DNA of 64,000 nt from Natranaerobius thermophilus JW/NM-WN-LF (GTDB taxonomy: Bacteria > Bacillota > Natranaerobiia > Natranaerobiales > Natranaerobiaceae). The translations under genes were made by a program, and so were the position numbers. Shown piece by piece: positions 8,089 through 18,083 of the stretch. The stretch spans positions 3,058,001-3,122,000 of the forward strand of contig NC_010718.1 of assembly GCF_000020005.1 (NCBI RefSeq). Direction: 5' to 3'. Every line of letters begins with the position of its first letter. Positions within the stretch are counted from its first letter, which is position 1. The notes under the pieces were generated by a model. The model ran no database searches. It had not been told where the DNA came from and saw only the letters and a program-made list of their open reading frames with translations.

Positions 8089-8886
8089 TTACATTTTAAG
8101 GTTGTTGGCAATACTCATCATTTCATCGGTGCTTTGAATAGACTTGGAGTTGGTCTCATAAGCGCGCTGTGCAGTGATCATGTTGACCATTTCTTCAGCT
8201 ATATTTACATTAGATCCTTCTAAAAAACCTTGTTGTAGCTGACCTCTACCGTTTTCCCCCGGAAGCCCTACGGAAGCATCGCCAGAAGCTGCTGTTGCAG
8301 AGTACAAATTGCTACCTTGAGCTTCCAAACCAGCTGGATTTATAAAACTGGCTATTTCTATTTCGCCAATTTCGTCAGTCTCCCCGTCTTCCAAGGTAGC
8401 GATAACTCTACCCTCTTCTGTGATTGAGACATTTGTAGCTTCTTGGGGGATTTCTCCATCAAAACTCTGTACATGTAACCCATCTGAAGTCACTAAATTA
8501 CCTTCACCATCAATTTTAAAGGAACCGTCACGAGTATAATATTCTTCTCCTTCAGTACCTTCAATTATAAAAAAACCGTCACCTTCAATTGCCAAGTCAA
8601 AATCTTGTTCAGTTTCTTGCATACTACCTGTACTAAAGTCTCTTAACGTTGCAGAATTTTTAGCACCATGACCAATTTGAATACCTGCTGGTGTTGACCT
8701 ACCATCGTCACCCAGATCGTCTGGTCCATCGGGACGCTCTAATGTGGCATATATTAAGTCTTGAAACTCCGCTCTACTATTTTTATAACCAGTAGTATTG
8801 GCATTAGCCAGATTATTTGAAACCACATCCATATTTTTTTGCTGGGCATTCATCCCTGATGCACCCGTCCATAAAGAACGAAACAT
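8089..8886 (-). CDS. flgG: Flagellar basal-body rod protein FlgG (FlhP)
   Basis: Distal-rod component. The 265 residues begin with the conserved rod signature MFRSLWTGASGMNAQQKNMD then VSNNLANANTTGYKNSRAEF and end with the flg_bbr_C region (LEGSNVNIAEEMVNMITAQRAYETNSKSI...MMSIANNLKM), the usual terminal helices that form the coiled rod core. Length is close to the normal 260. It sits 51 bp after flhO, matching the flhO-flhP pair downstream of mbl in B. subtilis. Confidence 0.93.
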   Translation of the reverse strand: MFRSLWTGASGMNAQQKNMDVVSNNLANANTTGYKNSRAEFQDLIYATLERPDGPDDLGDDGRSTPAGIQIGHGAKNSATLRDFSTGSMQETEQDFDLAIEGDGFFIIEGTEGEEYYTRDGSFKIDGEGNLVTSDGLHVQSFDGEIPQEATNVSITEEGRVIATLEDGETDEIGEIEIASFINPAGLEAQGSNLYSATAASGDASVGLPGENGRGQLQQGFLEGSNVNIAEEMVNMITAQRAYETNSKSIQSTDEMMSIANNLKM

Positions 8887-8937
8887 GGTAATGTCACCTC
8901 CGATTTTATTATCTACATTTATCAGTCAAAATTACAG

Positions 8938-9780
8938 TTATGTAACGGGTCTACCTATATCGTTAACAGCTCGCTCCAGGGTATCATCGTGGCCCTGAAT
9001 TGCCCGCTGATTCGATTCATATGCCCTTAATGCATTTATCATACCCGTCATCTCATCAACCGAATTTACATTGGAACTTTCGATCTTCCCTTGATGTACG
9101 GATAGTATACCAAAATCTTCTCCGTCTAAATCTAATTCTTGTGGGGCACCAGATTCTTCAGTTTGTTCTAATAAATTATCACCGTAGCGAGCTAGGCCTT
9201 GAGGGTTTTCAAAGTTCACTAAAGCAAGGTTGTCTATTAGTTCAGCCTCATCGTCTTGCCCTTGATATATCGCCCCATTTTCAGTTACGGTGATGTCCTT
9301 TTCTCCAGAGAGTTGGATAATCCCCTCCTCTCCCAATACGGGATCACCTTGGAGGGTTACAAGGGTAGCTTCTTCAGAAGTTTCATCATAGGATAATGTT
9401 AATGCCCCGCTTCTAGTAAAATATTCTTCACCATCAGGGCCGTTAACTGTAAAGAATCCGTCGCCCTCCAGGCCAAGGTCCAGGGTGTTACCCGTCTCCT
9501 TCAGAGGTCCCTGAGAAAAGTCTTTCACCGTCTCATCTAATAGTACTCCTGTTCCCAACTCACCTATATAAGGTCGATTATCTACTTGTGGACTTTGTGG
9601 TGGACCTATATTTTCTGGGTCATTTATCCGGCTGATCAACATGTTTGAAAATTCACTTTTAACCGACATATCCCTTTTATGACCTGTAGTATTTAAATTT
9701 GCCATATTATTTGATTTCACTTCCTGAACTCTTTGCTGGGTAAGCATTCCTGATGAGGATGTATATAAACCACGTAGCAC
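8938..9780 (-). CDS. flhO: Flagellar hook-basal body protein FlhO (FlgF-like)
   Basis: Proximal-rod-like protein of 280 residues. The N terminus (MLRGLYTSSSGMLTQQRVQEV...NMANLNTTGHKRD) and C terminus (SSNVNSVDEMTGMINALRAYESNQRAIQGHDDTLERAVNDIG) are the paired helices of the flagellar axial family, with an acidic central domain. Translation starts at GTG 9780 behind GGAGGTGA. Position after mbl and before flgG identifies it as FlhO rather than a hook protein. Confidence 0.88.
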   Translation of the reverse strand: MLRGLYTSSSGMLTQQRVQEVKSNNMANLNTTGHKRDMSVKSEFSNMLISRINDPENIGPPQSPQVDNRPYIGELGTGVLLDETVKDFSQGPLKETGNTLDLGLEGDGFFTVNGPDGEEYFTRSGALTLSYDETSEEATLVTLQGDPVLGEEGIIQLSGEKDITVTENGAIYQGQDDEAELIDNLALVNFENPQGLARYGDNLLEQTEESGAPQELDLDGEDFGILSVHQGKIESSNVNSVDEMTGMINALRAYESNQRAIQGHDDTLERAVNDIGRPVT

Positions 9781-9843
9781 CTATATTCACCTCCTCCCCA
9801 CATTTCATCTCATATAATTCAGTCCTGATCATTACCTAGATCC

Positions 9844-10881
9844 CTAGTGCCTATTTTTTTTTGAAATACTTTTACTACTTATTAAGGAACTCTCAAGCTT
9901 GTCCAGGTATTCAAGGGCTTTTCCCGTACCTTCAGCTACTGATCCTATAGGGTTATCTGGTATATAGACTGGTGTATCTACTTCATCTTGTAACAGCTTG
10001 TCCAATCCATGGAGGAGAGAACCTCCCCCTGTAATTACAATCCCCTTGTCCATAATATCAGCTGAAAGTTCTGGTGGGGTTTGCTCTAAAACTTGCTTTA
10101 TGCATTCCAAAATACTACTAACAGGCTCCTTGAGAGCTTGATAAACTTCTTCTGAGGAAATTGTTACATTGCGGGGCAATCCAGACACTTGATCTCTACC
10201 CCTAACTTCCATGGTATCCTGTTTTAATTCAGGATAGGCAGTCCCAACTTGTTTTTTAATATCTTCAGCAGTTCTCTCACCAATAACTAGATTATGATTA
10301 TTTTTCATATATTGGACAATTGCTTCATCAAATTTATCTCCACCAATTCTTAGTGAGGTACTAGTGACCAAGTCTCCTAAACTAAGAACTGCCACATCTG
10401 TAGTCCCGCCTCCGATATCAACCACCATGCTACCACTGGGTTCGAAAATGTCTAGATTAGCACCTAGGGCCGCCGCCCTGGGCTCTTCAATTAGAAAAGT
10501 CTGTTTGGCACCGGCCCTGGTTGCCGCCTCAAGGACAGCCCTCTGTTCCACAGAAGTGATTCCCGCTGGAACACAAACCATTATTCTGGGTTTCAAAAAC
10601 ATTTTCCTTTTACATGCTCTTTCAATAAAATTTTTAAGCATAATTTCTGTTACGGAAAAATCGGCAATAACACCGTCTTTCATTGGTCGTATGGCAACTA
10701 TATTTCCAGGGGTCCGTCCAATCATATTATAAGCTTCTTCACCTACGGCAAGTACTTTGCCTAAATCATTATTGACCGCAACTACAGAAGGTTCCTGGAG
10801 AACAACACCTTTCTTTCTACGATAAATCAGCACCGTCGCTGTACCTAAATCCACTCCTATATCCGTATTTAAACCGAGCAT
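9844..10881 (-). CDS. mbl: MreB-like rod-shape protein Mbl
   Basis: Actin-fold ATPase that forms membrane-associated filaments guiding lateral wall synthesis. About 345 residues. Phosphate-1 loop in NTDIGVDLGTATVLIY, phosphate-2 loop in MVVDIGGGTTDVAVLSLG and adenosine motif in GIVITGGGSLLHGLDKLL. ATG 10881 is chosen because GGGAGG lies seven bases before it; a TTG at 10896 would start on the ribosome site itself. The spoIIID-mbl-flhO-flhP order of B. subtilis identifies it as Mbl rather than MreB proper. Confidence 0.94.
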   Translation of the reverse strand: MLGLNTDIGVDLGTATVLIYRRKKGVVLQEPSVVAVNNDLGKVLAVGEEAYNMIGRTPGNIVAIRPMKDGVIADFSVTEIMLKNFIERACKRKMFLKPRIMVCVPAGITSVEQRAVLEAATRAGAKQTFLIEEPRAAALGANLDIFEPSGSMVVDIGGGTTDVAVLSLGDLVTSTSLRIGGDKFDEAIVQYMKNNHNLVIGERTAEDIKKQVGTAYPELKQDTMEVRGRDQVSGLPRNVTISSEEVYQALKEPVSSILECIKQVLEQTPPELSADIMDKGIVITGGGSLLHGLDKLLQDEVDTPVYIPDNPIGSVAEGTGKALEYLDKLESSLISSKSISKKNRH

Positions 10882-11029
10882 AGCAGATCCTCCCAAAATT
10901 TCATATTGTCAGTGAGAAATACTGGTTTCACTGAAGTCTAAATTAATGTTAATAATACATAATGATACACTTTGGCAATAAAATATCTTCGACGTGTGCG
11001 TAACTAATTCCTGTTTAAGAGACAAATTT

Positions 11030-11347
11030 TTAGTTGGAAATTGAAGAATTTTCTTTAATTAGCTCTTTTTCTTGATCAATTTCAGATTCATCAATTTCAT
11101 GGGGTTGTGAATATTTCTTCCTAGTAGCTTCTCCACCTCGTATATGTCTCTCTGCTTTGTTTTGGTTCAATATTTTTTTTATATCTTTTGCTCTGTCAGG
11201 TTTAATTAAGGGGAGTCGCTCAGTTATATCTTTATGGACGGTGCTTTTACTAACGCCAAAATTTTTAGCCACTTGACGTACTGTTGCTTTCGTGTCTAAA
11301 ATATATTGGCTAATTTCAAGTACACGCTCTTGAATGTAATCTTGCAT
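11030..11347 (-). CDS. spoIIID: Stage III sporulation transcription regulator SpoIIID
   Basis: Small DNA-binding protein that modulates sigma-E and sigma-K genes in the mother cell. The helix-turn-helix is VRQVAKNFGVSKSTVHKDITERL (about residues 23-45), and the conserved IRGGEATRKKY follows, part of the basic second DNA-contact region. The C-terminal 25 residues are an acidic tail longer than in Bacillus. The ribosome site AGGGGGCG lies five bases before the ATG. It is flanked by spoIIQ and mbl as in Bacillus. Confidence 0.95.
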   Translation of the reverse strand: MQDYIQERVLEISQYILDTKATVRQVAKNFGVSKSTVHKDITERLPLIKPDRAKDIKKILNQNKAERHIRGGEATRKKYSQPHEIDESEIDQEKELIKENSSISN

Positions 11348-11400
11348 CTCCTCGCCCCCTTATGTCATTCTGGTTAAATTTATATGTGTTCAGATTTCGA

Positions 11401-12258
11401 CTAATGACTATCATCTGGGAGAACCTGCTTTGGATCTATAGATCGATCGTCAATTAATACAGAAAAGTGTAAATAACTGCCTTCACTGGCATCCAACTCT
11501 GCTGTAGTACCTACTATTCCAATCTCCTCACCTTGATATACCTGTTGACCTTCTTCCACTTCTAAACTTTCTAAATTAGCATAAGTTGCCGAAAAACCAT
11601 CACTTGCAATTACCATCTTTAAGCCTAAGGATGTGTCTTCACTAACTGTTTCCACCACTCCATCCCATGCAGCTTTGACTTCTTCACCTTCTGGTGCTTT
11701 AATATCAATTCCATTATGAAAGCGATATTGGTTGTTAACTTGGTATAATTCACCATGAGTTGTCAGAATATCTCCTGTGACTGGCCAAAGAGCCTCGGGT
11801 ACATCTTGGGCAGAAGTCACTTCAACCGCTTGTTCTTTTTCCTCGGATTCTGCTGCTGATTTTTCTTGTTCCTCTTTCTCATGATTATCTTTGTCTCGTT
11901 CTTGATAGCTCTCAAACTTGTCTTCTTCACTAGCTTCTCCTACCTTTGAATCAAATTCTTCCTCTCCACCTATATCCATGGTGACTGAATTATCTTGTTC
12001 ATAATCTTCTTTGACAGACGAGCTGTCTTCTTCGGCCGCTGAATCAAATATTTCTTCAACATCAATAGAACCTGGTTTTTCTTCTTCCTCCAAATCTGCT
12101 TCGGGTATACTTGGGTCAGGTGATGCAAATACTCTAAAGAGTAAAAACGCAATTAAAATAACAACAATAACTCCATATACCCCGATCAATGCAGTTTTTT
12201 TAGGAATTCTTTTTAGATATGCCACAAGATTTCTTATAAACTGTCTGACTTTATGCAT
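11401..12258 (-). CDS. spoIIQ: SpoIIQ-like forespore LytM/M23 protein, degenerate catalytic site
   Basis: Forespore membrane protein that with SpoIIIAH links forespore and mother-cell membranes during engulfment. The 285 residues comprise a short cytosolic tail, one membrane helix (about 23-45), an unusually acidic linker (about 50-150) and a LytM/M23 domain (about 165-275). The zinc ligands H181 and D185 (HNGID) and the last ligand His264 (LHFSV) are kept. The catalytic YAH motif reads YANLES, and the first His of HxH is Tyr, so hydrolase activity is unlikely. Position between spoIID and spoIIID supports SpoIIQ. Confidence 0.88.
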   Translation of the reverse strand: MHKVRQFIRNLVAYLKRIPKKTALIGVYGVIVVILIAFLLFRVFASPDPSIPEADLEEEEKPGSIDVEEIFDSAAEEDSSSVKEDYEQDNSVTMDIGGEEEFDSKVGEASEEDKFESYQERDKDNHEKEEQEKSAAESEEKEQAVEVTSAQDVPEALWPVTGDILTTHGELYQVNNQYRFHNGIDIKAPEGEEVKAAWDGVVETVSEDTSLGLKMVIASDGFSATYANLESLEVEEGQQVYQGEEIGIVGTTAELDASEGSYLHFSVLIDDRSIDPKQVLPDDSH

Positions 12259-12280
12259 TAGTAACTCACCTCCTATAACT

Positions 12281-12310
12281 CATTGTTCCCTTGGCTAGTC
12301 CAAAATATGT
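12281..12310 (-). promoter_or_regulatory. Sigma-F-type promoter of spoIIQ
   Basis: On the minus strand ACATA (12306-12310), a 15-base spacer and GGGAACAATG (12281-12290). The -10 matches the known sigma-F consensus GGnnAnAHTR at every defined position; the -35 differs from GYWTA only in the first base. spoIIQ is a known sigma-F gene. The group II intron ends at about 12313, three bases before this -35. Confidence 0.65.
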
Positions 12311-12324
12311 AAATCGAGTAGGTA

Positions 12325-12394
12325 GAAGCCACAGTAATTAGCTGTGGCTTCGTTCCTCTCACAGAACCGTGCTTACGGGCCACGTACACGGCTC
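12325..12394 (-). ncRNA. Group II intron domains V and VI
   Basis: Domain V covers 12364-12394 and reads GAGCCGTGTACG ... AAGCACGGTTC on the minus strand, the conserved catalytic hairpin. Domain VI (12325-12351) is a perfect 10-bp stem, GAAGCCACAG with CTGTGGCTTC, closing a seven-base loop. No bulged adenosine is visible in the stem, the feature that normally provides the branch point for lariat formation. Confidence 0.85.
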
Positions 12395-12408
12395 CTAGTA
12401 GACCTCGA

Positions 12409-13677
12409 TCACTTTCTAAAGTGATGCAAAATACCAACTTGATAGGTACTAATATTAATTAGACCTATCTCGTCAAACCACTTATTGGGTAGTGCTAAAC
12501 TTATGAGAGGACTTGATGAGTTTCTCCATTTATTCATGGAGATTTTCTCAAATTCCCCTTTGTAGCCTTTTCTGCGAAGAGTTTTGTGTAGTTGTTTCCA
12601 ACTTTTCCATTCTCGCATTTTCTTCATCCTAAGTCTTCTTCTAATCCATTTCATTAAGTTCTCAAATTGTTTCTTACAATTGGCTATTCGGAAGTAATTT
12701 GCCCATCCTCTTAATACTGGATTTAGCTCTTTTATGATTTCGGATAGATTTCTACCATGATTTCTTGGTGTAAGAGTTCTGACTTTTTCTTTGAATTTCT
12801 GTATCTTTTCAGGCTGGATGGATATGTTTTGACTCCTTATGATAACTCCTAGGTAGGGAACACCTTTGCGGTCATTTGTTATGTGAGTTTTCTCTTTATT
12901 AACTGTTAGTTTTAATTCGTCTTCTAATATTTCAGTAGCTATATCTTTATATCTTTTCGCTTGTCTTGGTGTGTAGGCGAATATTAAAATATCATCGGCA
13001 TATCTTACTATTCGGATATTGCGACTCTTCATTTCTTTATCAAATCTGTCTAGGTAAATGTTGGTTAGTAGTGGTGATATCACTCCACCTTGAGGGCTCC
13101 CTATTTCTGTGTCTTCTAGGGCTCCATCTTCCATTACTCCGGACTTCAAAAACTTCTTTATTAATTTGAGAACACTTCCATCACTAACTTTCTTGGCTAC
13201 TTCTTCGATAATCAACTCATGGTTTAATTTATCAAAGCATTTAGATAGGTCCATATCTACTACATGTCTTAGATTGTATTTATTAATGAACTGTTCTGAT
13301 TTAGCTATTGCTTTGTGACATGAGCGATTAGGCCTGTATCCGTAGCTTGACGGGTGGAAGTCTGGATCAAAAATCGGTTGAAGTATATTTAACGTTGCTT
13401 GTTGGACTACCCTGTCTTTTACGGTTGGAATCCCTAATGGGCGAGTACTTCCATCTGGTTTGGGTATCTTAACTCGCCTCACAGGTTGTGGTTTGTATGC
13501 GCCAATTTTAAGGTCATGATGAAGGGTTTCCAGATTTTCTTCTAGGTTGGAGCCATAAGCCTCCACGGTTACCTGGTCTATGCCGGGTTTACCTTTGTTA
13601 GCTCTGACCCTGCGGTAGGCGTCTTCTAGATTCTTTTTGGAATAAATCTTGTCTATTAAACTGTACCATTTCTTCAT
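12409..13677 (-). CDS. ltrA: Group II intron reverse transcriptase/maturase
   Basis: About 422 residues. Reverse transcriptase blocks are complete: PDGSTRPLGIPTVKDRVVQQ (RT2), VVDMDLSKCFDKLNH (RT3), EIGSPQGGVISPLLTNIYLD (RT4) and the catalytic YADD near residue 229 (RT5). A maturase X/thumb domain follows (LNPVLRGWANYFR). There is no D/En endonuclease module, as expected for class C. ATG 13677 is preferred, with AAGGTG six bases before it; GTG 13686 overlaps that site. It promotes folding and splicing of its own intron and reverse transcription into new sites. The frame is intact. Confidence 0.93.
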   Translation of the reverse strand: MKKWYSLIDKIYSKKNLEDAYRRVRANKGKPGIDQVTVEAYGSNLEENLETLHHDLKIGAYKPQPVRRVKIPKPDGSTRPLGIPTVKDRVVQQATLNILQPIFDPDFHPSSYGYRPNRSCHKAIAKSEQFINKYNLRHVVDMDLSKCFDKLNHELIIEEVAKKVSDGSVLKLIKKFLKSGVMEDGALEDTEIGSPQGGVISPLLTNIYLDRFDKEMKSRNIRIVRYADDILIFAYTPRQAKRYKDIATEILEDELKLTVNKEKTHITNDRKGVPYLGVIIRSQNISIQPEKIQKFKEKVRTLTPRNHGRNLSEIIKELNPVLRGWANYFRIANCKKQFENLMKWIRRRLRMKKMREWKSWKQLHKTLRRKGYKGEFEKISMNKWRNSSSPLISLALPNKWFDEIGLINISTYQVGILHHFRK

Positions 13678-14414
13678 CAATTGCACCTTCTTTCGCTGTG
13701 TGCCTTCCCTCTTTCTACACTTTTAGTTGTGGTTTCTTTGAACGTGCTTAACGGTGTCTCTAGCTCTTTGGCAATCTTACCTATCAGGGTACGCTCTACT
13801 TCCACTAGGCGGACGGTAAAGCAAGTAAGCTCGTCACCACCTGACTTTCCGTTCCCTTTAGCATTTCAGCTTCAGTTTTCTTCCTACCTAAAGTGTCTAC
13901 TCGAGTTCTTGCTACACTCTTTGGTCTACTTTCACCCCTTCACACTACATAATTCCCTTTCGGTCATTATGTACCACTACAACCAGGTGTAGTGTCCTTT
14001 CGGTTTTATCCTCCAGACTGTTACCAGCTTTCTTTGGCCGAAAGTTCTTCAATACTACGGGTTCATCTGCCTCCTGCACTGCTTTAGTTAAAACTCATGT
14101 TTCCACTTGTCTTAACTTTACTTGTCGTCACAAGACAATACAGGTATCTCCCCGGTTAAGTCTGCTTGCCTGAATTTGAACGCATCCGTCCTAACCTTTT
14201 AGGTTATCCAGCTTTCGGGCTTTCCCATAATTTGCAAGGTTACCCACCTAAAAGGCCATCCTCGGTTTGTTCTCACTATGTTCCAAATTCCCCCTTCAGC
14301 TTCCTTCAGACTCCACCGTCACCGGTGACGCCCTTGCCTTATGGTTGTCTTCCTGCTGGTTAGGTGACAGGGTTTCTTTCAACCCATCGGCGCGGCAGGC
14401 ATGCCGGGCAAACA

Positions 14415-14443
14415 AATAAAAAAAGTCCCTTTTCGGGACTTTT
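14415..14443 (-). terminator. Intrinsic terminator of spoIID, target of the intron
   Basis: On the minus strand AAAAGTCCC, GAAA loop region, GGGACTTTT and a continuing T run. It lies 18 bases after the spoIID stop, and the group II intron starts immediately after its T-tract. Confidence 0.87.
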
Positions 14444-14460
14444 CAGCAGTTCAATATAAG

Positions 14461-15498
14461 TTATTTATATAAATTATCTTTTATTTTAACTCCTTCAAAA
14501 TAGTATTTAATTATATCCTGATAGTTTTGGCCATCTCTGGCCATACCATCAGCTCCGTATTGACAAAGGCCGACACCGTGGCCAAACCCCTTTGTAACGA
14601 CTCTTACAGAATCGTGTTCAGGTATCCATTCTATGTTTGTTGAAGGTATATCAAACATTGACCTGATATCATGACCTGAAAGCTGATTACCTAATAGATT
14701 TGCTTTTTGAATTCTGCCAGTTTCCGATTGCTTAGTAACTTGCAACTCGGGCATCTCTCCAGCAGCTAAAACAGGAATTTCAAAGCCTGCTTGACTGAAG
14801 CCTGCTTCTAAATCTTTTTTATTGAGGTTTCTTTCAGCTCGATAGTATGAAGAGTGATCGCAATAATCACATTCAACAGATTGCAAGAAAGGAAAATCAG
14901 CTGACCAAACAGCTCCAGCTGTTTCTGTCTGCCCTCCACAAGTTGAGTGATAAGGTGCTTCCGGAACGGGATCACCATTATAAGTCATAATTTCACCTTT
15001 TGTTGCCAAAACCGCATCTTTTACTCTGTCATAATATTTATTAGCATTCTCTCCAAAAATATTTTCTACTGTTTCTTTAGTATAATGAGCTTGACAGAAA
15101 TCAGGATCCGTACAAACATCAGCTTCCTGATGATTATCACAACCAGGGCCACCTGTTTTATTCAATCTGGATAATGTGTAACTTCTTGCTACAACCGCTT
15201 GAGATTTTAGTGCTTCTTGATCAAATTCAGGTGGCATTTCAGAAATCACTACTCCTACCAGATATTCTTCTAATTTTAATTCTTTAACTTCTTGTTCTTC
15301 ATGAAAATATACTCTTACTACAATGTCATCCCGATCTAGAGTCAGAGGTTCAAGTTCTGGTGGCTCTTCGGGTTCTGGATCATCTGCTAAATAATAATAG
15401 GTAGAACTTATTGCCATAATTATCATTAAAAGTATAGCTCCTATAGCAGCTCCAACAATTAGAATTTTTTGTAATTCATTTTTCTTTTTTTTGACCAT
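14461..15498 (-). CDS. spoIID: Stage II sporulation protein SpoIID
   Basis: Mother-cell lytic transglycosylase of the SpoIID-SpoIIM-SpoIIP engulfment machine. The 345 residues have a membrane anchor (about 11-35), an acidic Pro/Glu linker and the SpoIID domain with the catalytic glutamate in the conserved GVVISEMPPEF and the following QAVVARSYTLSR. Several Cys/His residues (CDNHQEADVC, CDYCDH) fit the zinc site described for clostridial SpoIID. It ends with the family motif VTKGFGHGVGLCQYGADGMA. Complete, with terminators on both sides, hence monocistronic. Confidence 0.95.
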   Translation of the reverse strand: MVKKKKNELQKILIVGAAIGAILLMIIMAISSTYYYLADDPEPEEPPELEPLTLDRDDIVVRVYFHEEQEVKELKLEEYLVGVVISEMPPEFDQEALKSQAVVARSYTLSRLNKTGGPGCDNHQEADVCTDPDFCQAHYTKETVENIFGENANKYYDRVKDAVLATKGEIMTYNGDPVPEAPYHSTCGGQTETAGAVWSADFPFLQSVECDYCDHSSYYRAERNLNKKDLEAGFSQAGFEIPVLAAGEMPELQVTKQSETGRIQKANLLGNQLSGHDIRSMFDIPSTNIEWIPEHDSVRVVTKGFGHGVGLCQYGADGMARDGQNYQDIIKYYFEGVKIKDNLYK

Positions 15499-15523
15499 AC
15501 CAGCACTCCTAATAAGTTGATCT

Positions 15524-15551
15524 ATAATACGACTCTATTTATAGATATGGC
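15524..15551 (-). promoter_or_regulatory. Possible sigma-E promoter of spoIID
   Basis: On the minus strand GCCATAT (15545-15551), 13 bases, then CGTATTAT (15524-15531). This resembles sigma-E elements (KMATATT and CATACAMT) with five of eight matches at the -10. spoIID is sigma-E dependent in Bacillus. The match is partial. Confidence 0.4.
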
Positions 15552-15558
15552 TATATGC

Positions 15559-15600
15559 AAAAAAAAAGAACACCTGGACAACTTAATGTCCAGGTGTTCT
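15559..15600 (-). terminator. Intrinsic terminator of murA
   Basis: A perfect 14-bp stem (AGAACACCTGGACA with TGTCCAGGTGTTCT) and a tract of nine T on the minus strand, 27 bases after the murA stop. Confidence 0.93.
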
Positions 15601-15626
15601 TATAATGAATTTGAATAAAAGTTAAT

Positions 15627-16910
15627 CTAACTGTTGTTAACTGCCTCTTTTAAAAATTCTTCGTTCCTCCAGATATTAGCACCTAAATCTTGCAACCTTT
15701 CAACCATATTGTAATAACCTCTTTCAATATGATGGATATCCGATATCTCTGTTTTTCCATCTGATATTAATCCTGCCAAAATTAGACTCGCTCCAGCTCT
15801 TAAGTCTGAAGCCTTAACAGGAGCTCCTGTAAGCATTTTACCGCCTTTAACTTGAGCAGTTCTTCCATCTATAGAAATATCAGCATTCATCCTAAGCAAT
15901 TCATCAACATGTTTGAATCTATTTTCAAAAACAGTTTCCGTAACTGAACTTTCGCCGATAATTTTAGTCATTAGTGCCATCATCTGTGGCTGCATATCTG
16001 TTGGAAAACCTGGGAAAGGCATAGTTTTTAATTTAATAGGAGCTAACTCATCATAACTTTTGACAAATAAACCAGAAGCTTCTTCAGTGATTTCTACTCC
16101 CATTTCTTCCATTTTTCGAATTACTGGTCTGATATGATCAGATATAACATTTTCAACCAGAACTTCTCCTCCAGTAATGGCAGCAGCAGCCATAAAGGTG
16201 CCTGCTTCAATACGGTCTGGAATTACAGTGTGATCTGTCCCTTTAAGTTCATCAACACCCTCTATTTTAATGGTATCAGTTCCCGCACCGATGATCTTTG
16301 CACCCATCTGATTTAGAAAATTAGCCAAGTCTACAATCTCTGGCTCTTCAGCAGCACTTTCTATGACAGTGGTACCTTTAGCCATAGTTGCCGCCATCAT
16401 GATATTTTCTGTAGCACCTACACTGGGAAAATCCAAATAGATTCTATTCCCCTGAAGTCCTTTGGCTTCTGCTTCTACGTAGCCGTGACCAAAATTTATA
16501 TCGGCACCTAAAGATGAGAAACCTTTCAGATGTAAATCGATTGGGCGACTGCCAATGGCACAGCCACCCGGCAAAGATATTCTAGCTCGACCTTGTTTTG
16601 CTAACAGTGGACCCATGACTAAAAATGAAGCCCTCATCTTGCGCATTAGATGATAGGGAGCTTCTATGTTTTTAACATTTGTTGGATTAACAGTGACTTC
16701 ACCCGGTAGGGAATCACGAACCTCACATCCCAAGTGTGATAATACCTCACACATAGTACCAACATCTTTTAATGGAGGGACTTCATTAATTTTGACTGGC
16801 TCGGTAGCCAGCAAAGATGCAGCCATTATTGGAAGAGAAGCATTTTTTGCTCCATTAATCCTAACTTTCCCTGTCAGCTTATTACCACCTACCACATTTA
16901 TTTTATCCAA
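15627..16910 (-). CDS. murA: UDP-N-acetylglucosamine 1-carboxyvinyltransferase MurA
   Basis: First committed step of peptidoglycan synthesis: transfers enolpyruvate from PEP to UDP-GlcNAc. The 427 residues match the family in length. Lys22-Asn23 ([11 protein letters not shown]) and the PEP-adduct Cys117 ([15 protein letters not shown]) are present, so the enzyme should be fosfomycin-sensitive. The start is a TTG at 16910 behind GGGAGG; no better in-frame ATG exists upstream. Gene order ywmB-murA-spoIID is as in Bacillus murAA. Confidence 0.95.
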   Translation of the reverse strand: MDKINVVGGNKLTGKVRINGAKNASLPIMAASLLATEPVKINEVPPLKDVGTMCEVLSHLGCEVRDSLPGEVTVNPTNVKNIEAPYHLMRKMRASFLVMGPLLAKQGRARISLPGGCAIGSRPIDLHLKGFSSLGADINFGHGYVEAEAKGLQGNRIYLDFPSVGATENIMMAATMAKGTTVIESAAEEPEIVDLANFLNQMGAKIIGAGTDTIKIEGVDELKGTDHTVIPDRIEAGTFMAAAAITGGEVLVENVISDHIRPVIRKMEEMGVEITEEASGLFVKSYDELAPIKLKTMPFPGFPTDMQPQMMALMTKIIGESSVTETVFENRFKHVDELLRMNADISIDGRTAQVKGGKMLTGAPVKASDLRAGASLILAGLISDGKTEISDIHHIERGYYNMVERLQDLGANIWRNEEFLKEAVNNS

Positions 16911-17162
16911 GATATGATTCCTCCCATTCTGAAAACTATCAATGACTTTATAAGTTTACACTTTTCCGCAAATAATAAAAACTAAAAATCAACTTCATTA
17001 TCTTAGAGTGCATCTTTCTTATTGATAATATCATAAATCATTTATAGGACCTTACAGGGATTAATTACTGTAGTTTCCTTTCTATCCTGAAACTCCAAAT
17101 TCCTTCTTTATTGCGTAATTTCTAGATATTTCTGGTTTCAGTTTTAGTTTAAGCAATATATA

Positions 17163-18077
<915 letters not shown>

Positions 18078-18083
18078 GGACCC

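Larger units (their letters stand above)
12313..14413 (-). mobile_element. Group II intron, class C type, with maturase
   Basis: A 2.1-kb retroelement read on the minus strand. Its 5' end follows directly after the spoIID terminator T-tract and begins GTTTGCCCGGCATG, close to the usual GTGYG start. Its 3' end is placed after domain VI at CTCGAT. The intron RNA upstream of the maturase is GC-richer than its surroundings and full of short stems. Insertion just after an intrinsic terminator, and a maturase with no endonuclease domain, are the hallmarks of class C introns. Both boundaries are inferred from consensus and could shift by a few bases. Confidence 0.85.

Noticed and set aside
10364-10732. 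Plus-strand open frame opposite mbl
   Set aside because: Antisense shadow of an obviously conserved actin-like gene; no ribosome site.
13681-13992. Plus-strand open frame upstream of the intron maturase
   Set aside because: It lies in the structured RNA part of the group II intron and on the opposite strand; no ribosome site or recognisable domain.
14166-14363. Short plus-strand frame in the 5' part of the intron
   Set aside because: Same reason: intron RNA domain I region, wrong strand, composition typical of structured RNA.
16911-17162. Regulatory RNA or gene in the gap between ywmB and murA
   Set aside because: AT-rich sequence with no stable hairpin, no ribosome-site-linked frame and no promoter good enough to report.
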